In this document: piece after piece, positions 7,639 through 15,220 of the stretch | How positions within the stretch are numbered: the stretch's first letter is position 1 | Layout of the letters: every line of letters begins with the position of its first letter | Source of the DNA: an uncultured Collinsella sp. | GTDB lineage: Bacteria; Actinomycetota; Coriobacteriia; Coriobacteriales; Coriobacteriaceae | Reading direction: 5' to 3' | Length of the DNA stretch: 64,000 nucleotides | Assembly (NCBI GenBank): GCA_902470365.1 | Contig: CABRFZ010000001.1 | Location: 1-64,000, forward strand | The notes under the pieces: generated by a model | Told to the model about the DNA's origin: nothing | The model's database searches: none | The model's input: the letters and a program-made list of their open reading frames with translations, nothing else | Position numbers and translations under genes: made by a program

Positions 7639-8956
7639 TGAACGTGCTCCAAACGTGATGCAGGCCGGCGATGAACTTGTCGATGTCGGCCTTGTCGTTG
7701 TAGAAGGCCACGCTGGCGCGGCAGCAGGCGAGGTTCTCGACGCCCAGCCAGGTGAGCAGCGGCTGTGCACAGTGGTGACCGGCGCGAATGCAGACGCCGT
7801 CCATGTCCATGATGCTCGCGACGTCGTGCGGGTGGATGCCCTTGACGTTAAAGCTCACGACGCCGTGGTGGTTATCCCAATAGATGGAGCCGATGATCTG
7901 GACAAAGTCGAGCTGCATGAGCTCGCCCATCAGGTAGTGGACGAGTGCCTGCTCGCGGGCCTGAATGTTCTCGTAACCCACCGTGTTGACCAGGTAGTCG
8001 AGTGCTGCGCCTGTGGCGAAGATGCCGGCGGCGTCCTGGGTGCCGGCCTCAAATTTCTCGGGGACGGGCGCCCAGACGGCGTCCTGCTCGGTGACGGAAT
8101 CGATCATCTCGCCGCCGGTGAGCATGGGCGGCATGGCGTTGAGCAGGTCCATCTTGCCCCACAGCACGCCGATGCCCATGGGGCCCATGGCCTTGTGCGC
8201 GCTAAAGGCAAAGAAGTCGGCGTCCAGGTCGGCCACATCGACCGGCATGTGCGGCAGCGACTGCGCGCCGTCGACGACCAGATAGCCGCCGTACTTGTGC
8301 ACGAGCTTGCCGAGGTTCTTGACCGGGTTCTCGACGCCCAGCACGTTGGAGACCTGTCCCACGGCCAGGATTTTGGTCTTGGGACCCACCTTGGCCAGAA
8401 CCTCCTCGGTGGTGAGCTGGCCGGTCTTGGTGGGGTAGAGGTAGACGAGCTTGGCGCCGGTCTCGCGGCAGACCTGCTGCCACGGAATCAGGTTGGAGTG
8501 GTGCTCCATGATGGTAATGACGACCTCGTCACCGGGCTCGAGCACCGTTGGCGCAAAGCTCTTGGCGACCAGGTTGAGCGACTCGCTCGTGTTGCGGGTG
8601 AAGACGACCTCGTTGGCCTGTGAGGCGCCGATGAGGTCGGCGATCTGCTGGCGGACCTTCGCGATGGCCTCGGTGGCCTCGACGGACAGCGAGTACAGGC
8701 CGCGCAGGGGGTTGGCGTTCATACGCTGGTAGAAGTCGCGCTCGGAGTCGAGCACGCAGGCAGGGCGCTGCGCGGTGGCGGCACTATCGAGGAAGGCGAT
8801 CTCGGGGTGCTGCTGAAACAGCGGGAACTGCGCCTTGTAGGGGTTGGTCTCGATGTCCACAGTGGGCCAGCCGCGCGAAGCCTCGTCGCTGGCGTCGAGC
8901 TCCATGGGCTCGGGGGCAGTACAGGTGTCGCATTTAACGTGCTCGGTGTCGATCAT
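7631..8956 (-). CDS. sufS: SufS, PLP-dependent cysteine desulfurase
   Basis: 441 aa; class V aminotransferase fold that removes sulfur from cysteine for cluster assembly. The PLP lysine is K255 in FSAHKAMGPMG, and the catalytic persulfide cysteine is C396 in RAGHHCAQPLL, the group II (SufS) arrangement. An N-terminal extension of ~35 residues carries a CDTC motif (C9, C12) that is not part of the core fold and could bind metal. Its ATG overlaps the sufD stop by 4 bp (ATGA), indicating translational coupling, and its end overlaps sufU by 8 bp. Acts in the cytosol with SufU and the SufBCD scaffold. Confidence 0.95.
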   Translation of the reverse strand: MIDTEHVKCDTCTAPEPMELDASDEASRGWPTVDIETNPYKAQFPLFQQHPEIAFLDSAATAQRPACVLDSERDFYQRMNANPLRGLYSLSVEATEAIAKVRQQIADLIGASQANEVVFTRNTSESLNLVAKSFAPTVLEPGDEVVITIMEHHSNLIPWQQVCRETGAKLVYLYPTKTGQLTTEEVLAKVGPKTKILAVGQVSNVLGVENPVKNLGKLVHKYGGYLVVDGAQSLPHMPVDVADLDADFFAFSAHKAMGPMGIGVLWGKMDLLNAMPPMLTGGEMIDSVTEQDAVWAPVPEKFEAGTQDAAGIFATGAALDYLVNTVGYENIQAREQALVHYLMGELMQLDFVQIIGSIYWDNHHGVVSFNVKGIHPHDVASIMDMDGVCIRAGHHCAQPLLTWLGVENLACCRASVAFYNDKADIDKFIAGLHHVWSTFNG

Positions 8957-10224
8957 GCGAGCTCCTCTTCAAAGTTGTCGATCAGGTTGTTGCCCAAGCG
9001 GACGACGGCTGCGCGGGTGCGCTCGTCGGTGGCGGAAAGCGCGGCGTCCTCCAGCTTGGCGCGGATGAACAGGTCCTCGGCGGCGTTTTGGTCAAGGCCG
9101 CGGCAGGCGAGGTAGAACAGCTGCTCGTCGCGGACGTGACCGATGGTGGCGCCGTGGTTGCCGGCGACGTCGTCCTCGTCGCACAGTATGACGGGAACGG
9201 TCTTGTTGTCGACGCCCTTGTTGGCCAAAAGCACCGTCTCGCGCTCGGTGCCGGTTGCACCCTTGCAGCCGTGCACGAGGTCGATGGTGCCGCGGTAGAC
9301 CTTCTTGGACGTGCCGGTCAGTACGCCGTTGGCGTCGATCTCGCACTCGGTCTTGCGACCGCGGTGGCGCAGCTCGTAGTTAAAGTCGCGCACCTGCTCG
9401 CGGGCGCCCAGGTAGTCAGTATCGATGGTGACCTTGGCGGTATCGCCCAGCAGGTCGCCGGCAAGGCCGGTGGCGCTGGCGCCGGCACCCAGGACGGTGT
9501 GCTGTACGTTGACACGGGCGCCCTCGTCCAGGAACAGGCCGGTGTCGTCGAGCGCGATCCAGCTATCGTCGAGCGTCTGCGTGCAGGTTACGTTGACGGT
9601 GGCGTACTCGTGGGCGCACACGCGTAGCACGGAGCCCACGACGCCTTGGCCGGCAACGGGGGAGTCTAGGGCAATATGCAGATCGAGCGTCGACTGGGGA
9701 CGGACGACGACGTCAATGGCGTCAATCGCAGCCGCTGCGTCGACGCCACTCACGCGCACGGTAACCGTGGCGTGCTGGTATGCGGGCACATCGATGACGA
9801 TGCGCTTGGTGGCGTGGTCGGCCAAGTAGGTGTAGGCAGCCTCGCCCATGCCAGTCTCGAAGGCCTCAGCGGGGGAGAGCTCCTCCTCTAGCTTAATGGC
9901 ACCGGCCTGGTAGACGGAGGTGGCGGGCACGTCGAGCTCGGTCTCGGGCGTGATGCGGGCGCGGTCGGCGGCATCACCCGGGGCGGAGGCTCGGCGCTCG
10001 GGGAAGTGCTCGGCCATGGCGTCCATGGCGGCGTCAAAGGCGTCGGCAGAACCGCGGAACTGCTCGTCCAGCCCCTCGACCTCAATGGTTTCGGCGGGAG
10101 CGGCGGCAAGTTCGTCCGAAAGCTCGAGCTTGGTCTGGTTCATCTTGAGCCAACCCCAAGTGGCAGCCGGCATCGCATTGACCTGCTCAAGGGTGGTAGC
10201 AGCGGTGTTCGTGGTCTGTTCCAT
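8953..10224 (-). CDS. sufD: SufD, Fe-S cluster scaffold subunit
   Basis: 423 aa. The C-terminal half has the SufBD beta-helix signature: GRKTECEIDANGVLTG, a KGATGTERETVLL stretch and the conserved end AGNHGATIGHVRDEQLFYL followed by RGLDQNAAEDLFI. The N-terminal ~120 residues are variable, as is usual for SufD. It forms the SufBC2D complex with its neighbours. Start and stop are coupled to sufB (TAATG, 1-nt overlap) and to sufS (ATGA, 4-nt overlap). Confidence 0.93.
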   Translation of the reverse strand: MEQTTNTAATTLEQVNAMPAATWGWLKMNQTKLELSDELAAAPAETIEVEGLDEQFRGSADAFDAAMDAMAEHFPERRASAPGDAADRARITPETELDVPATSVYQAGAIKLEEELSPAEAFETGMGEAAYTYLADHATKRIVIDVPAYQHATVTVRVSGVDAAAAIDAIDVVVRPQSTLDLHIALDSPVAGQGVVGSVLRVCAHEYATVNVTCTQTLDDSWIALDDTGLFLDEGARVNVQHTVLGAGASATGLAGDLLGDTAKVTIDTDYLGAREQVRDFNYELRHRGRKTECEIDANGVLTGTSKKVYRGTIDLVHGCKGATGTERETVLLANKGVDNKTVPVILCDEDDVAGNHGATIGHVRDEQLFYLACRGLDQNAAEDLFIRAKLEDAALSATDERTRAAVVRLGNNLIDNFEEELA

Positions 10225-11636
10225 TATCCGATCGCTCCTTCCATCTCGAGCTTGATCAGGTTGTTCATCTCGACGGCGTACTCAAGCGGTAGCTCCTTGG
10301 AGACCGGGTTGGCAAAGCCGTTGACGATCATGGTGCGAGCCTCTTCCTCCGGGATACCGCGGCTCATCAGGTAGAACACCTTGTCGTCGCCGATACGTCC
10401 GATGGTGGCCTCGTGGCCGATGTCGACGTTCTTGGCGCGGATGTCCATGGCCGGGATGGTGTCGGAGCGGCTCTGGTCGTCGAGCATCAGCGACTGGCAG
10501 CTCACGGTTGCCTTGGAGCCCTCGGCCTTGGGCGTGGCAACGATAGAGCTGCGGAACGTCTGGATGCCGCCGCTCTTGGAGATGCCCTTGGTCTCGACGG
10601 TTGCCGAGGTCTCGGGCGCGTTGAGCACGACCTTGCAGCCGGTGTCGAGGTTCTGCCCGGCGCCGGCAAAGGTGATGCCGGTAAAGCTCGAGCGGGCGCG
10701 ACGGCCGTTGAGCACGCTCATGGGGTAGAGGTAACCCACGTGGCTACCGAAGGAGCCGCTGATCCACTCGATGTCGCCGTCCTCGTCCACGCGCGCACGC
10801 TTGGTGTTGAGGTTGTACATGTTCTTGGACCAGTTCTCGATGGTCGAGTAGCGCAGGTGCGCACGCTTGCCCACAAAGAGCTCGACGGCGCCGGCGTGGA
10901 GGTTGGCTACGTTGTACTTGGGCGCGGAGCAACCCTCGATAAAGTGCAGGTCGGCGTCGTCCTCGACGATGATGAGCGTGTGCTCAAACTGGCCGGCGCC
11001 CTTGGCGTTAAGACGGAAGTAGCTCTGCAGCGGGAAGTCGAGCTTGGTGCCCTTGGGCACGTAGACAAACGAGCCGCCCGACCATACGGCGCCGTGCAGG
11101 GCCGCAAACTTGTGGTCGGTGGGCGGGATGAGCGTCATAAACTTCTCGTGGATGAGCGGTTCCCACTGCGGGTCGTGCAGGGCCTCCTCGATGCCGGAGT
11201 AGACGATGCCCATCTTAGACGCTGTGTCCTGCATGTTGTGGTAGACGAGCTCGGAGTCGTACTGCGCGCCGACGCCCGCCAGGTAGCTGCGCTCGGCCTC
11301 GGGGATGCCCAGGCGCTCAAAGGTGTTCTTGATGTCGTCGGGCACCGATTCCCAGTCGTGTTTTTGGTCGGTGTTGGGCTTGACGTAGGTGACGATGTTG
11401 TCCATGTCCAAGCCCTCGATGGAGGGGCCCCACGTCGGATCCGGGAAGCGGTTGAAAATCTCGAGGGACTTTAAGCGCAGGTCGAGCATCCACTGCGGCT
11501 CGTCCTTCTTGGCGCTGATCTCGCACACGATGTCGGGCGTGATGCCGGCGTCGAGGCGCTCGAATCCCTCCTCGCCATAGGTGAAGTCGTAGAGGCTGCG
11601 GTCGATGTCCGCGACCTCGGTGCGGTTCTTGGTCAT
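10224..11636 (-). CDS. sufB: SufB, Fe-S cluster scaffold subunit
   Basis: 470 aa, the standard SufB length. Seen in order: PDIVCEISAKKDEPQWML near the N-terminus, VWSGGSFVYVPKGTKLDFPL, the cysteine-containing FIEGCSAPKYN and the C-terminal DIGHEATIGRIGDDKVFYLM with the ISRGIPEEEA-type end (here SRGIPEEEART). It is the core cluster scaffold together with SufC and SufD. It begins 12 nt after sufC and overlaps sufD by one base. Confidence 0.96.
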   Translation of the reverse strand: MTKNRTEVADIDRSLYDFTYGEEGFERLDAGITPDIVCEISAKKDEPQWMLDLRLKSLEIFNRFPDPTWGPSIEGLDMDNIVTYVKPNTDQKHDWESVPDDIKNTFERLGIPEAERSYLAGVGAQYDSELVYHNMQDTASKMGIVYSGIEEALHDPQWEPLIHEKFMTLIPPTDHKFAALHGAVWSGGSFVYVPKGTKLDFPLQSYFRLNAKGAGQFEHTLIIVEDDADLHFIEGCSAPKYNVANLHAGAVELFVGKRAHLRYSTIENWSKNMYNLNTKRARVDEDGDIEWISGSFGSHVGYLYPMSVLNGRRARSSFTGITFAGAGQNLDTGCKVVLNAPETSATVETKGISKSGGIQTFRSSIVATPKAEGSKATVSCQSLMLDDQSRSDTIPAMDIRAKNVDIGHEATIGRIGDDKVFYLMSRGIPEEEARTMIVNGFANPVSKELPLEYAVEMNNLIKLEMEGAIG

Positions 11637-11648
11637 TGCGTCGCCCCT

Positions 11649-12449
11649 TTACGCCTGCTGCTCGGCAGCGGCGGACTCGGCCTGGGCGCGCTGCTCGGCG
11701 GCCTCGCGCTCGAAGGTCTCAAAGCCGTTCTTGTCGATCCAGGGGATCAGCGAGGCGTCGTCCTCGCGCACGATGTGGCCCTTGACCATAACGTGGACGC
11801 GGTCGACATCCAGGTGCTCCAGGATGCGCGTGTTGTGCGTGATGATGAGCATGGAGCCGTCGCAGCTCTTGCGGTAGGCGTCCATGCCGTGGCTGACGGT
11901 GGACAGGGCGTCGACGTCCAAGCCGGAGTCGGTTTCGTCCAGGATGGCGAGTTTGGGCTGCAGCAGCAGAAGCTGGAGCATCTCGACCTTCTTCTTCTCG
12001 CCGCCCGAGAAGCCTACGCCCAACTCGCGGTTGAGGTAGGCGGTATCCATGTTGAGCTCGGCCGCGAGCTCCTTGACGCGACGGCGGAATTCCTTGCCCT
12101 TCATCTCCAGGCCGGGACGGCCGGCGATGCTGGCACGCAAAAAGCTCGACAGCGGCACGCCCGGAATCTCGACCGGGGCCTGGAAGCTCAGGAACAGGCC
12201 GGCGCGCGAACGCTTGTCGGTGGTGAGCTCGGTGATGTCCTGGCGGTCAAAGACGATACGGCCGTCGTTGACCGTGTAGACGGGGTCGCCCATGACCAGG
12301 TGCCCCAGGGTGGACTTGCCGGCGCCGTTGGGTCCCATCAGCACGTGGGTCTCGCCGGCGGCGACGTTGAGGTTGACGTTGTGGAGGATGGTCTTCTCGT
12401 CCACGGAGGCGGTCAGACCTTCGATGGAAAGCAGCGGATTTGCGCTCAT
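11649..12449 (-). CDS. sufC: SufC, ATPase of the SUF complex
   Basis: 266 aa. ABC-type ATPase with Walker A GPNGAGKST, signature GFSGGEKKKVEMLQLL, Walker B LAILDETDSGLD and the H-loop in IITHNTRIL, all typical of SufC. The ATG at 12449 is preceded by AGAGGGA; another ATG at 12479 would add ten residues but lacks a ribosome site. The ~30-residue C-terminal tail rich in Glu/Ala is longer than in E. coli SufC. First gene of the operon, transcribed away from the Rrf2 regulator gene across a 220-bp region with two palindromes. Confidence 0.95.
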   Translation of the reverse strand: MSANPLLSIEGLTASVDEKTILHNVNLNVAAGETHVLMGPNGAGKSTLGHLVMGDPVYTVNDGRIVFDRQDITELTTDKRSRAGLFLSFQAPVEIPGVPLSSFLRASIAGRPGLEMKGKEFRRRVKELAAELNMDTAYLNRELGVGFSGGEKKKVEMLQLLLLQPKLAILDETDSGLDVDALSTVSHGMDAYRKSCDGSMLIITHNTRILEHLDVDRVHVMVKGHIVREDDASLIPWIDKNGFETFEREAAEQRAQAESAAAEQQA

Positions 12450-12513
12450 GCTGTCCCTCTCTGTATATGGTGTACTCATAGGTGTACTAAACCCTAGGAA
12501 TCTTCTCGGAATA

Positions 12514-12541
12514 AAGTTACTATGGGTTCGGCGTTAGTCAA
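12514..12541 (-). promoter_or_regulatory. Putative suf operon promoter
   Basis: Read on the minus strand: -35 TTGACT (12541-12536), 16 bp, then TAACTT (about 12519-12514) as a weak -10. This leaves a ~65-nt leader before sufC. The two palindromes lie upstream of this -35. Confidence 0.4.
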
Positions 12542-12562
12542 GGGAAAACCCGACTAATCCAC

Positions 12563-12590
12563 TCGACTTTTTAGATGAGGGACATAAAAT
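12563..12590 (+). promoter_or_regulatory. Putative promoter of the Rrf2 regulator gene
   Basis: TCGACT (12563-12568), 16 bp and TAAAAT (12585-12590). The -10 lies inside the first palindrome, so a bound regulator would block it. Confidence 0.45.
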
Positions 12591-12605
12591 CAGGTTTGTT
12601 TGCCC
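12579..12605. promoter_or_regulatory. Operator-like palindrome 1 (suf/rrf2 region)
   Basis: Imperfect palindrome starting GGGACATAAAATC and ending TTTGTTTGCCC. It is related to site 2 in inverted orientation: its sequence matches the reverse complement of 12622-12647 with only a few changes. It covers the predicted -10 of the regulator gene. Confidence 0.65.
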
Positions 12606-12621
12606 CGCGTGCATAGGATTT

Positions 12622-12647
12622 GGGACAAACAAGCCTGGTTTTGTCCC
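12622..12647. promoter_or_regulatory. Operator-like palindrome 2 (suf/rrf2 region)
   Basis: GGGACAAAC at the left and GTTTTGTCCC at the right form a 26-bp dyad. Together with site 1 it makes a large nested inverted repeat between divergent genes, consistent with binding of two Rrf2 dimers. It ends 21 bp before the regulator's ATG. Confidence 0.65.
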
Positions 12648-12668
12648 AGTAACGATGGGAGGGTAGGT

Positions 12669-13100
12669 ATGCTCATTTCTTCTAAGGGCCGCTATGCCCT
12701 CCGACTGATGATCTATATCGCGGCGCTGGGCGACGCCGAGGGCAAGATTGCCCTGCGCGAGGTTGCCGACCGCGAGCATATCTCGCAAAAGTATCTGGAG
12801 CAGCTGGTTCGTCCGCTTATGAAGGCGGGCCTGCTTAAGAGCGTGCGCGGCAAGGGCGGCGGCTACATGATGGCCAAGGACCCGGCCGAGGTGCGTGCTG
12901 GCGACATCCTGCGCGCCGTCGAGGGCAGCACGGCTCCGGTGGCGTGCGACGGCATCGTCAACAGTTGCGCCCGCAGCGATCTGTGCTCGACCGTCAAGTT
13001 CTGGCGCGGTCTGGACGACGTGATCGAAAAGTACGTCGACGGCGTGACGTTGGCCGACTTGGCCGCCGTCCCCGAGATCAACTTTGACATTAAGCTGTAG
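12669..13100 (+). CDS. Rrf2-family Fe-S-sensing regulator (IscR/SufR-like)
   Basis: 143 aa. The winged-helix Rrf2 fold is clear: MLISSKGRYALRLMIYIA at the start, the recognition segment ISQKYLEQLVRPLMKAGLLK, then the wing VRGKGGGYMMAK. Three cysteines, C93, C100 and C106, match the spacing of the cluster ligands of IscR (C92, C98, C104) closely though not exactly. The start has GGGAGGG seven bases upstream. The gene diverges from sufCBDSU, and two palindromes lie between them, so it probably represses suf and itself when holding a cluster. Gene name not assigned because the IscR, SufR and RsrR subfamilies cannot be separated by eye. Confidence 0.9.
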   Translation: MLISSKGRYALRLMIYIAALGDAEGKIALREVADREHISQKYLEQLVRPLMKAGLLKSVRGKGGGYMMAKDPAEVRAGDILRAVEGSTAPVACDGIVNSCARSDLCSTVKFWRGLDDVIEKYVDGVTLADLAAVPEINFDIKL

Positions 13101-13153
13101 GTTGAGCGCAATTCCTTAAGATTTCGCGGAGGGTTGTTGCCGTTTACCGAGGG

Positions 13154-13169
13154 GTTGTTGTGCAACAAC
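13154..13169. repeat. Short palindrome upstream of the LPXTG-type gene
   Basis: GTTGTTG and CAACAAC arms around TG. The 12-bp core TTGTTGTGCAAC occurs again at 15084-15095, just past the same gene's terminator. Possible operator; weak evidence. Confidence 0.35.
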
Positions 13170-13239
13170 GGGTGAGCTGCAATACTTAATTCTATCTTTG
13201 CAAACCGCACTTTAACTACACCAATGCAGGGAGGATCTT

Positions 13240-15018
13240 ATGCAGCCCAAGCATTCTGCTATTGTCGCGGGCCTGACGCTGGCGCTTTCGTTTGGCGCCG
13301 TTTCCGCGCCGGCACCCGCCGCTGCCGAGGAGCCCACGCCGGGCGTTGCCTCGGATGCCACCGATATCGATAAGGGCCTTTACACCCAACAGTCCTTCTC
13401 GGGCGTGCTGAGGTCGGTCCAGGGCGTTTCGTTTGTCAACGTGACTCCCGAGATGAAGTACTTTACCAAGTACGAGAGCCATGGTAACTACAACCAGGGA
13501 TTTTCGTATGGTGACGGCTATAACGCACTGGGCTACTATCAGTTTGATCGCCGCTGGTCGCTCATTCCGTTTATGAAGCAGGTCTACAACTACAGCCCCG
13601 AAAAATACAGCATGCTCAAGGATGCGATTGATCGCGGCAGCGAGATTTCCAACACGAGCAATGCCATGTACGAGAACGGCCAGCTCACCGAGTTGGGCCG
13701 TATTGCGCAGGAGGCCTTCCAGGGTGCTTACAACACCGATCCTGTTGAGTTCTCAGCACTTCAAGATGCTTATGCGTACAACTCGTACTATGCGGTGACC
13801 GAGGCGTGGCTCAAGAGCGGCCTGGGTATTGATATTTCGGGCCGCGCCGACTGCGTCAAGGGCATGGTGTGGAGCATTACCAACATGTGCGGCACTGGTG
13901 GCTGCAGGGACTTTTTCCGCTGGGCGAATCTTTCCAACGATATGTCCGACCGCGAGTTTGTGACGGCGCTCTCCAATAGCGTGGTCAACAATGTCGCCAC
14001 TAAGTTTTCGAGTCAGCCCCAGTATCATGAGGGCTGGAAGAATCGTTATAAAAATGAGCTGAAGGACTGCTTGGTTTTTATCGCCGAGGATGAGGCTGCC
14101 GCTGCGACGCCCGTGCAGCCCGAGCCCACACCGGCGCCCTCGCCGACACCTGATTCGAATGACGACTCGAGTGACGATGCCAACGATGACAGGATGGATG
14201 CGCCCTCGACCGATGCTGACGGTAATGGCTCTGCTGGTGGCACTACCAACGACGGCTCTACCTCGAACGGCTCCAATTCGAACGGCTCTGCTGCGGGCGA
14301 TTCGTCTTCAAGCTCTGCCGGCAATACGGACAGCGACGCTTCTGGTTCGACCGACGCTGACACCTCTAACTCATCCACCGGCTCGAGCGATTCGTCCGTT
14401 GACACCGGCTCTAACAACGGCTCTGGCTCTGACGCAACCCCTGATTCCGATGCTTCCAAGGACGACTCGAATAAGGCACCGGACGCTCCCGTTGCTTCGC
14501 CGGACAAGAAGCCTTCTTTCTCCGAGCAGCTTGGTTCTACGCTGGGTTCTTCGCTGATGGCTGGCGTCAATAACGGCTCGGCCCAGAACAAGGACAACTC
14601 TGATCAGGTTTCCACGGAAAAGACCGAAGCCGCAAAGGGCGACTCCAAGGACAAGGCTTCCGAGATGACCGAATCCGATAAGGGTTCTAGCTCTGAGGAG
14701 AAGGGCGACAAGTCCGAACAGAAGAAGGACGAGAGCAAGACCGAGGGCGAAAAGAAACAGTCCGAAGACGACGACAAGAGCGGTGCTGACAACCAGAATC
14801 AGGAGCAAAATGACTCCAAAACGGTGACCACCACGACCACGACGACTACAGCTACCAAGTCCTCGGGTGGCAACATGCCCAAGACGGGCGATCTGATTGT
14901 GATGGCGAGCCTTGCCAGCGCGAGCTTGGCCACACTGGGCGCTACGTCTATCGTAAGTGGTAAGCATAAGCTCGATCAGCAGAAGAAGGCTTCTGGGGAG
15001 GACGGCTCGGAGGAGTAG
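13240..15018 (+). CDS. Sortase-anchored lysozyme-like surface protein
   Basis: 592 aa, exported and wall-anchored. An N-terminal signal peptide (about residues 1-30, ending APAAAEE) is followed by a globular domain (~40-275). This domain contains YFTKYESHGNYNQGF and NALGYYQFDRRWSL, an arrangement of a glutamate followed by a G-Y-Y-Q-F motif that resembles lysozyme/transglycosylase folds. Three cysteines around residues 205-225 may form disulfides. Residues ~280-540 are a disordered Ser/Asp/Asn/Gly then Lys/Glu/Ser linker. The C-terminus has the sortase motif MPKTG (546-550), a hydrophobic segment and a charged 18-residue tail, longer than usual. Ribosome site GGGAGGA; terminator at 15051. Catalytic activity is a guess; the anchor is clear. 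Confidence 0.75.
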   Translation: MQPKHSAIVAGLTLALSFGAVSAPAPAAAEEPTPGVASDATDIDKGLYTQQSFSGVLRSVQGVSFVNVTPEMKYFTKYESHGNYNQGFSYGDGYNALGYYQFDRRWSLIPFMKQVYNYSPEKYSMLKDAIDRGSEISNTSNAMYENGQLTELGRIAQEAFQGAYNTDPVEFSALQDAYAYNSYYAVTEAWLKSGLGIDISGRADCVKGMVWSITNMCGTGGCRDFFRWANLSNDMSDREFVTALSNSVVNNVATKFSSQPQYHEGWKNRYKNELKDCLVFIAEDEAAAATPVQPEPTPAPSPTPDSNDDSSDDANDDRMDAPSTDADGNGSAGGTTNDGSTSNGSNSNGSAAGDSSSSSAGNTDSDASGSTDADTSNSSTGSSDSSVDTGSNNGSGSDATPDSDASKDDSNKAPDAPVASPDKKPSFSEQLGSTLGSSLMAGVNNGSAQNKDNSDQVSTEKTEAAKGDSKDKASEMTESDKGSSSEEKGDKSEQKKDESKTEGEKKQSEDDDKSGADNQNQEQNDSKTVTTTTTTTTATKSSGGNMPKTGDLIVMASLASASLATLGATSIVSGKHKLDQQKKASGEDGSEE

Positions 15019-15050
15019 CCTCTCGGTTGCCAGATAACTAAAGAATCGGG

Positions 15051-15090
15051 ACGGGGTCCGGTGCGAATGCGTCGGGCCCCGTTTTGTTGT
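15051..15090 (+). terminator. Terminator of the LPXTG-type gene
   Basis: Stem 15051-15060 with 15073-15082 (one G-T pair), followed by TTTGTTGT. Lies 33 bp after the stop codon. Confidence 0.75.
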
Positions 15091-15220
15091 GCAACGATTA
15101 GTTGTGCCCCCTCACACCTCTTGTTGCTACCGTTGCCCGATATGTTCGCGCGGCGACATCGGTACATGCGATGCGGTCATTACAATTGGCATCGTGCTGC
15201 GATTTAGGGGGAACGTTTTG

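Noticed and set aside
10413..11474. 353-aa plus-strand frame over sufB
   Set aside because: Antisense shadow of the highly conserved sufB gene.
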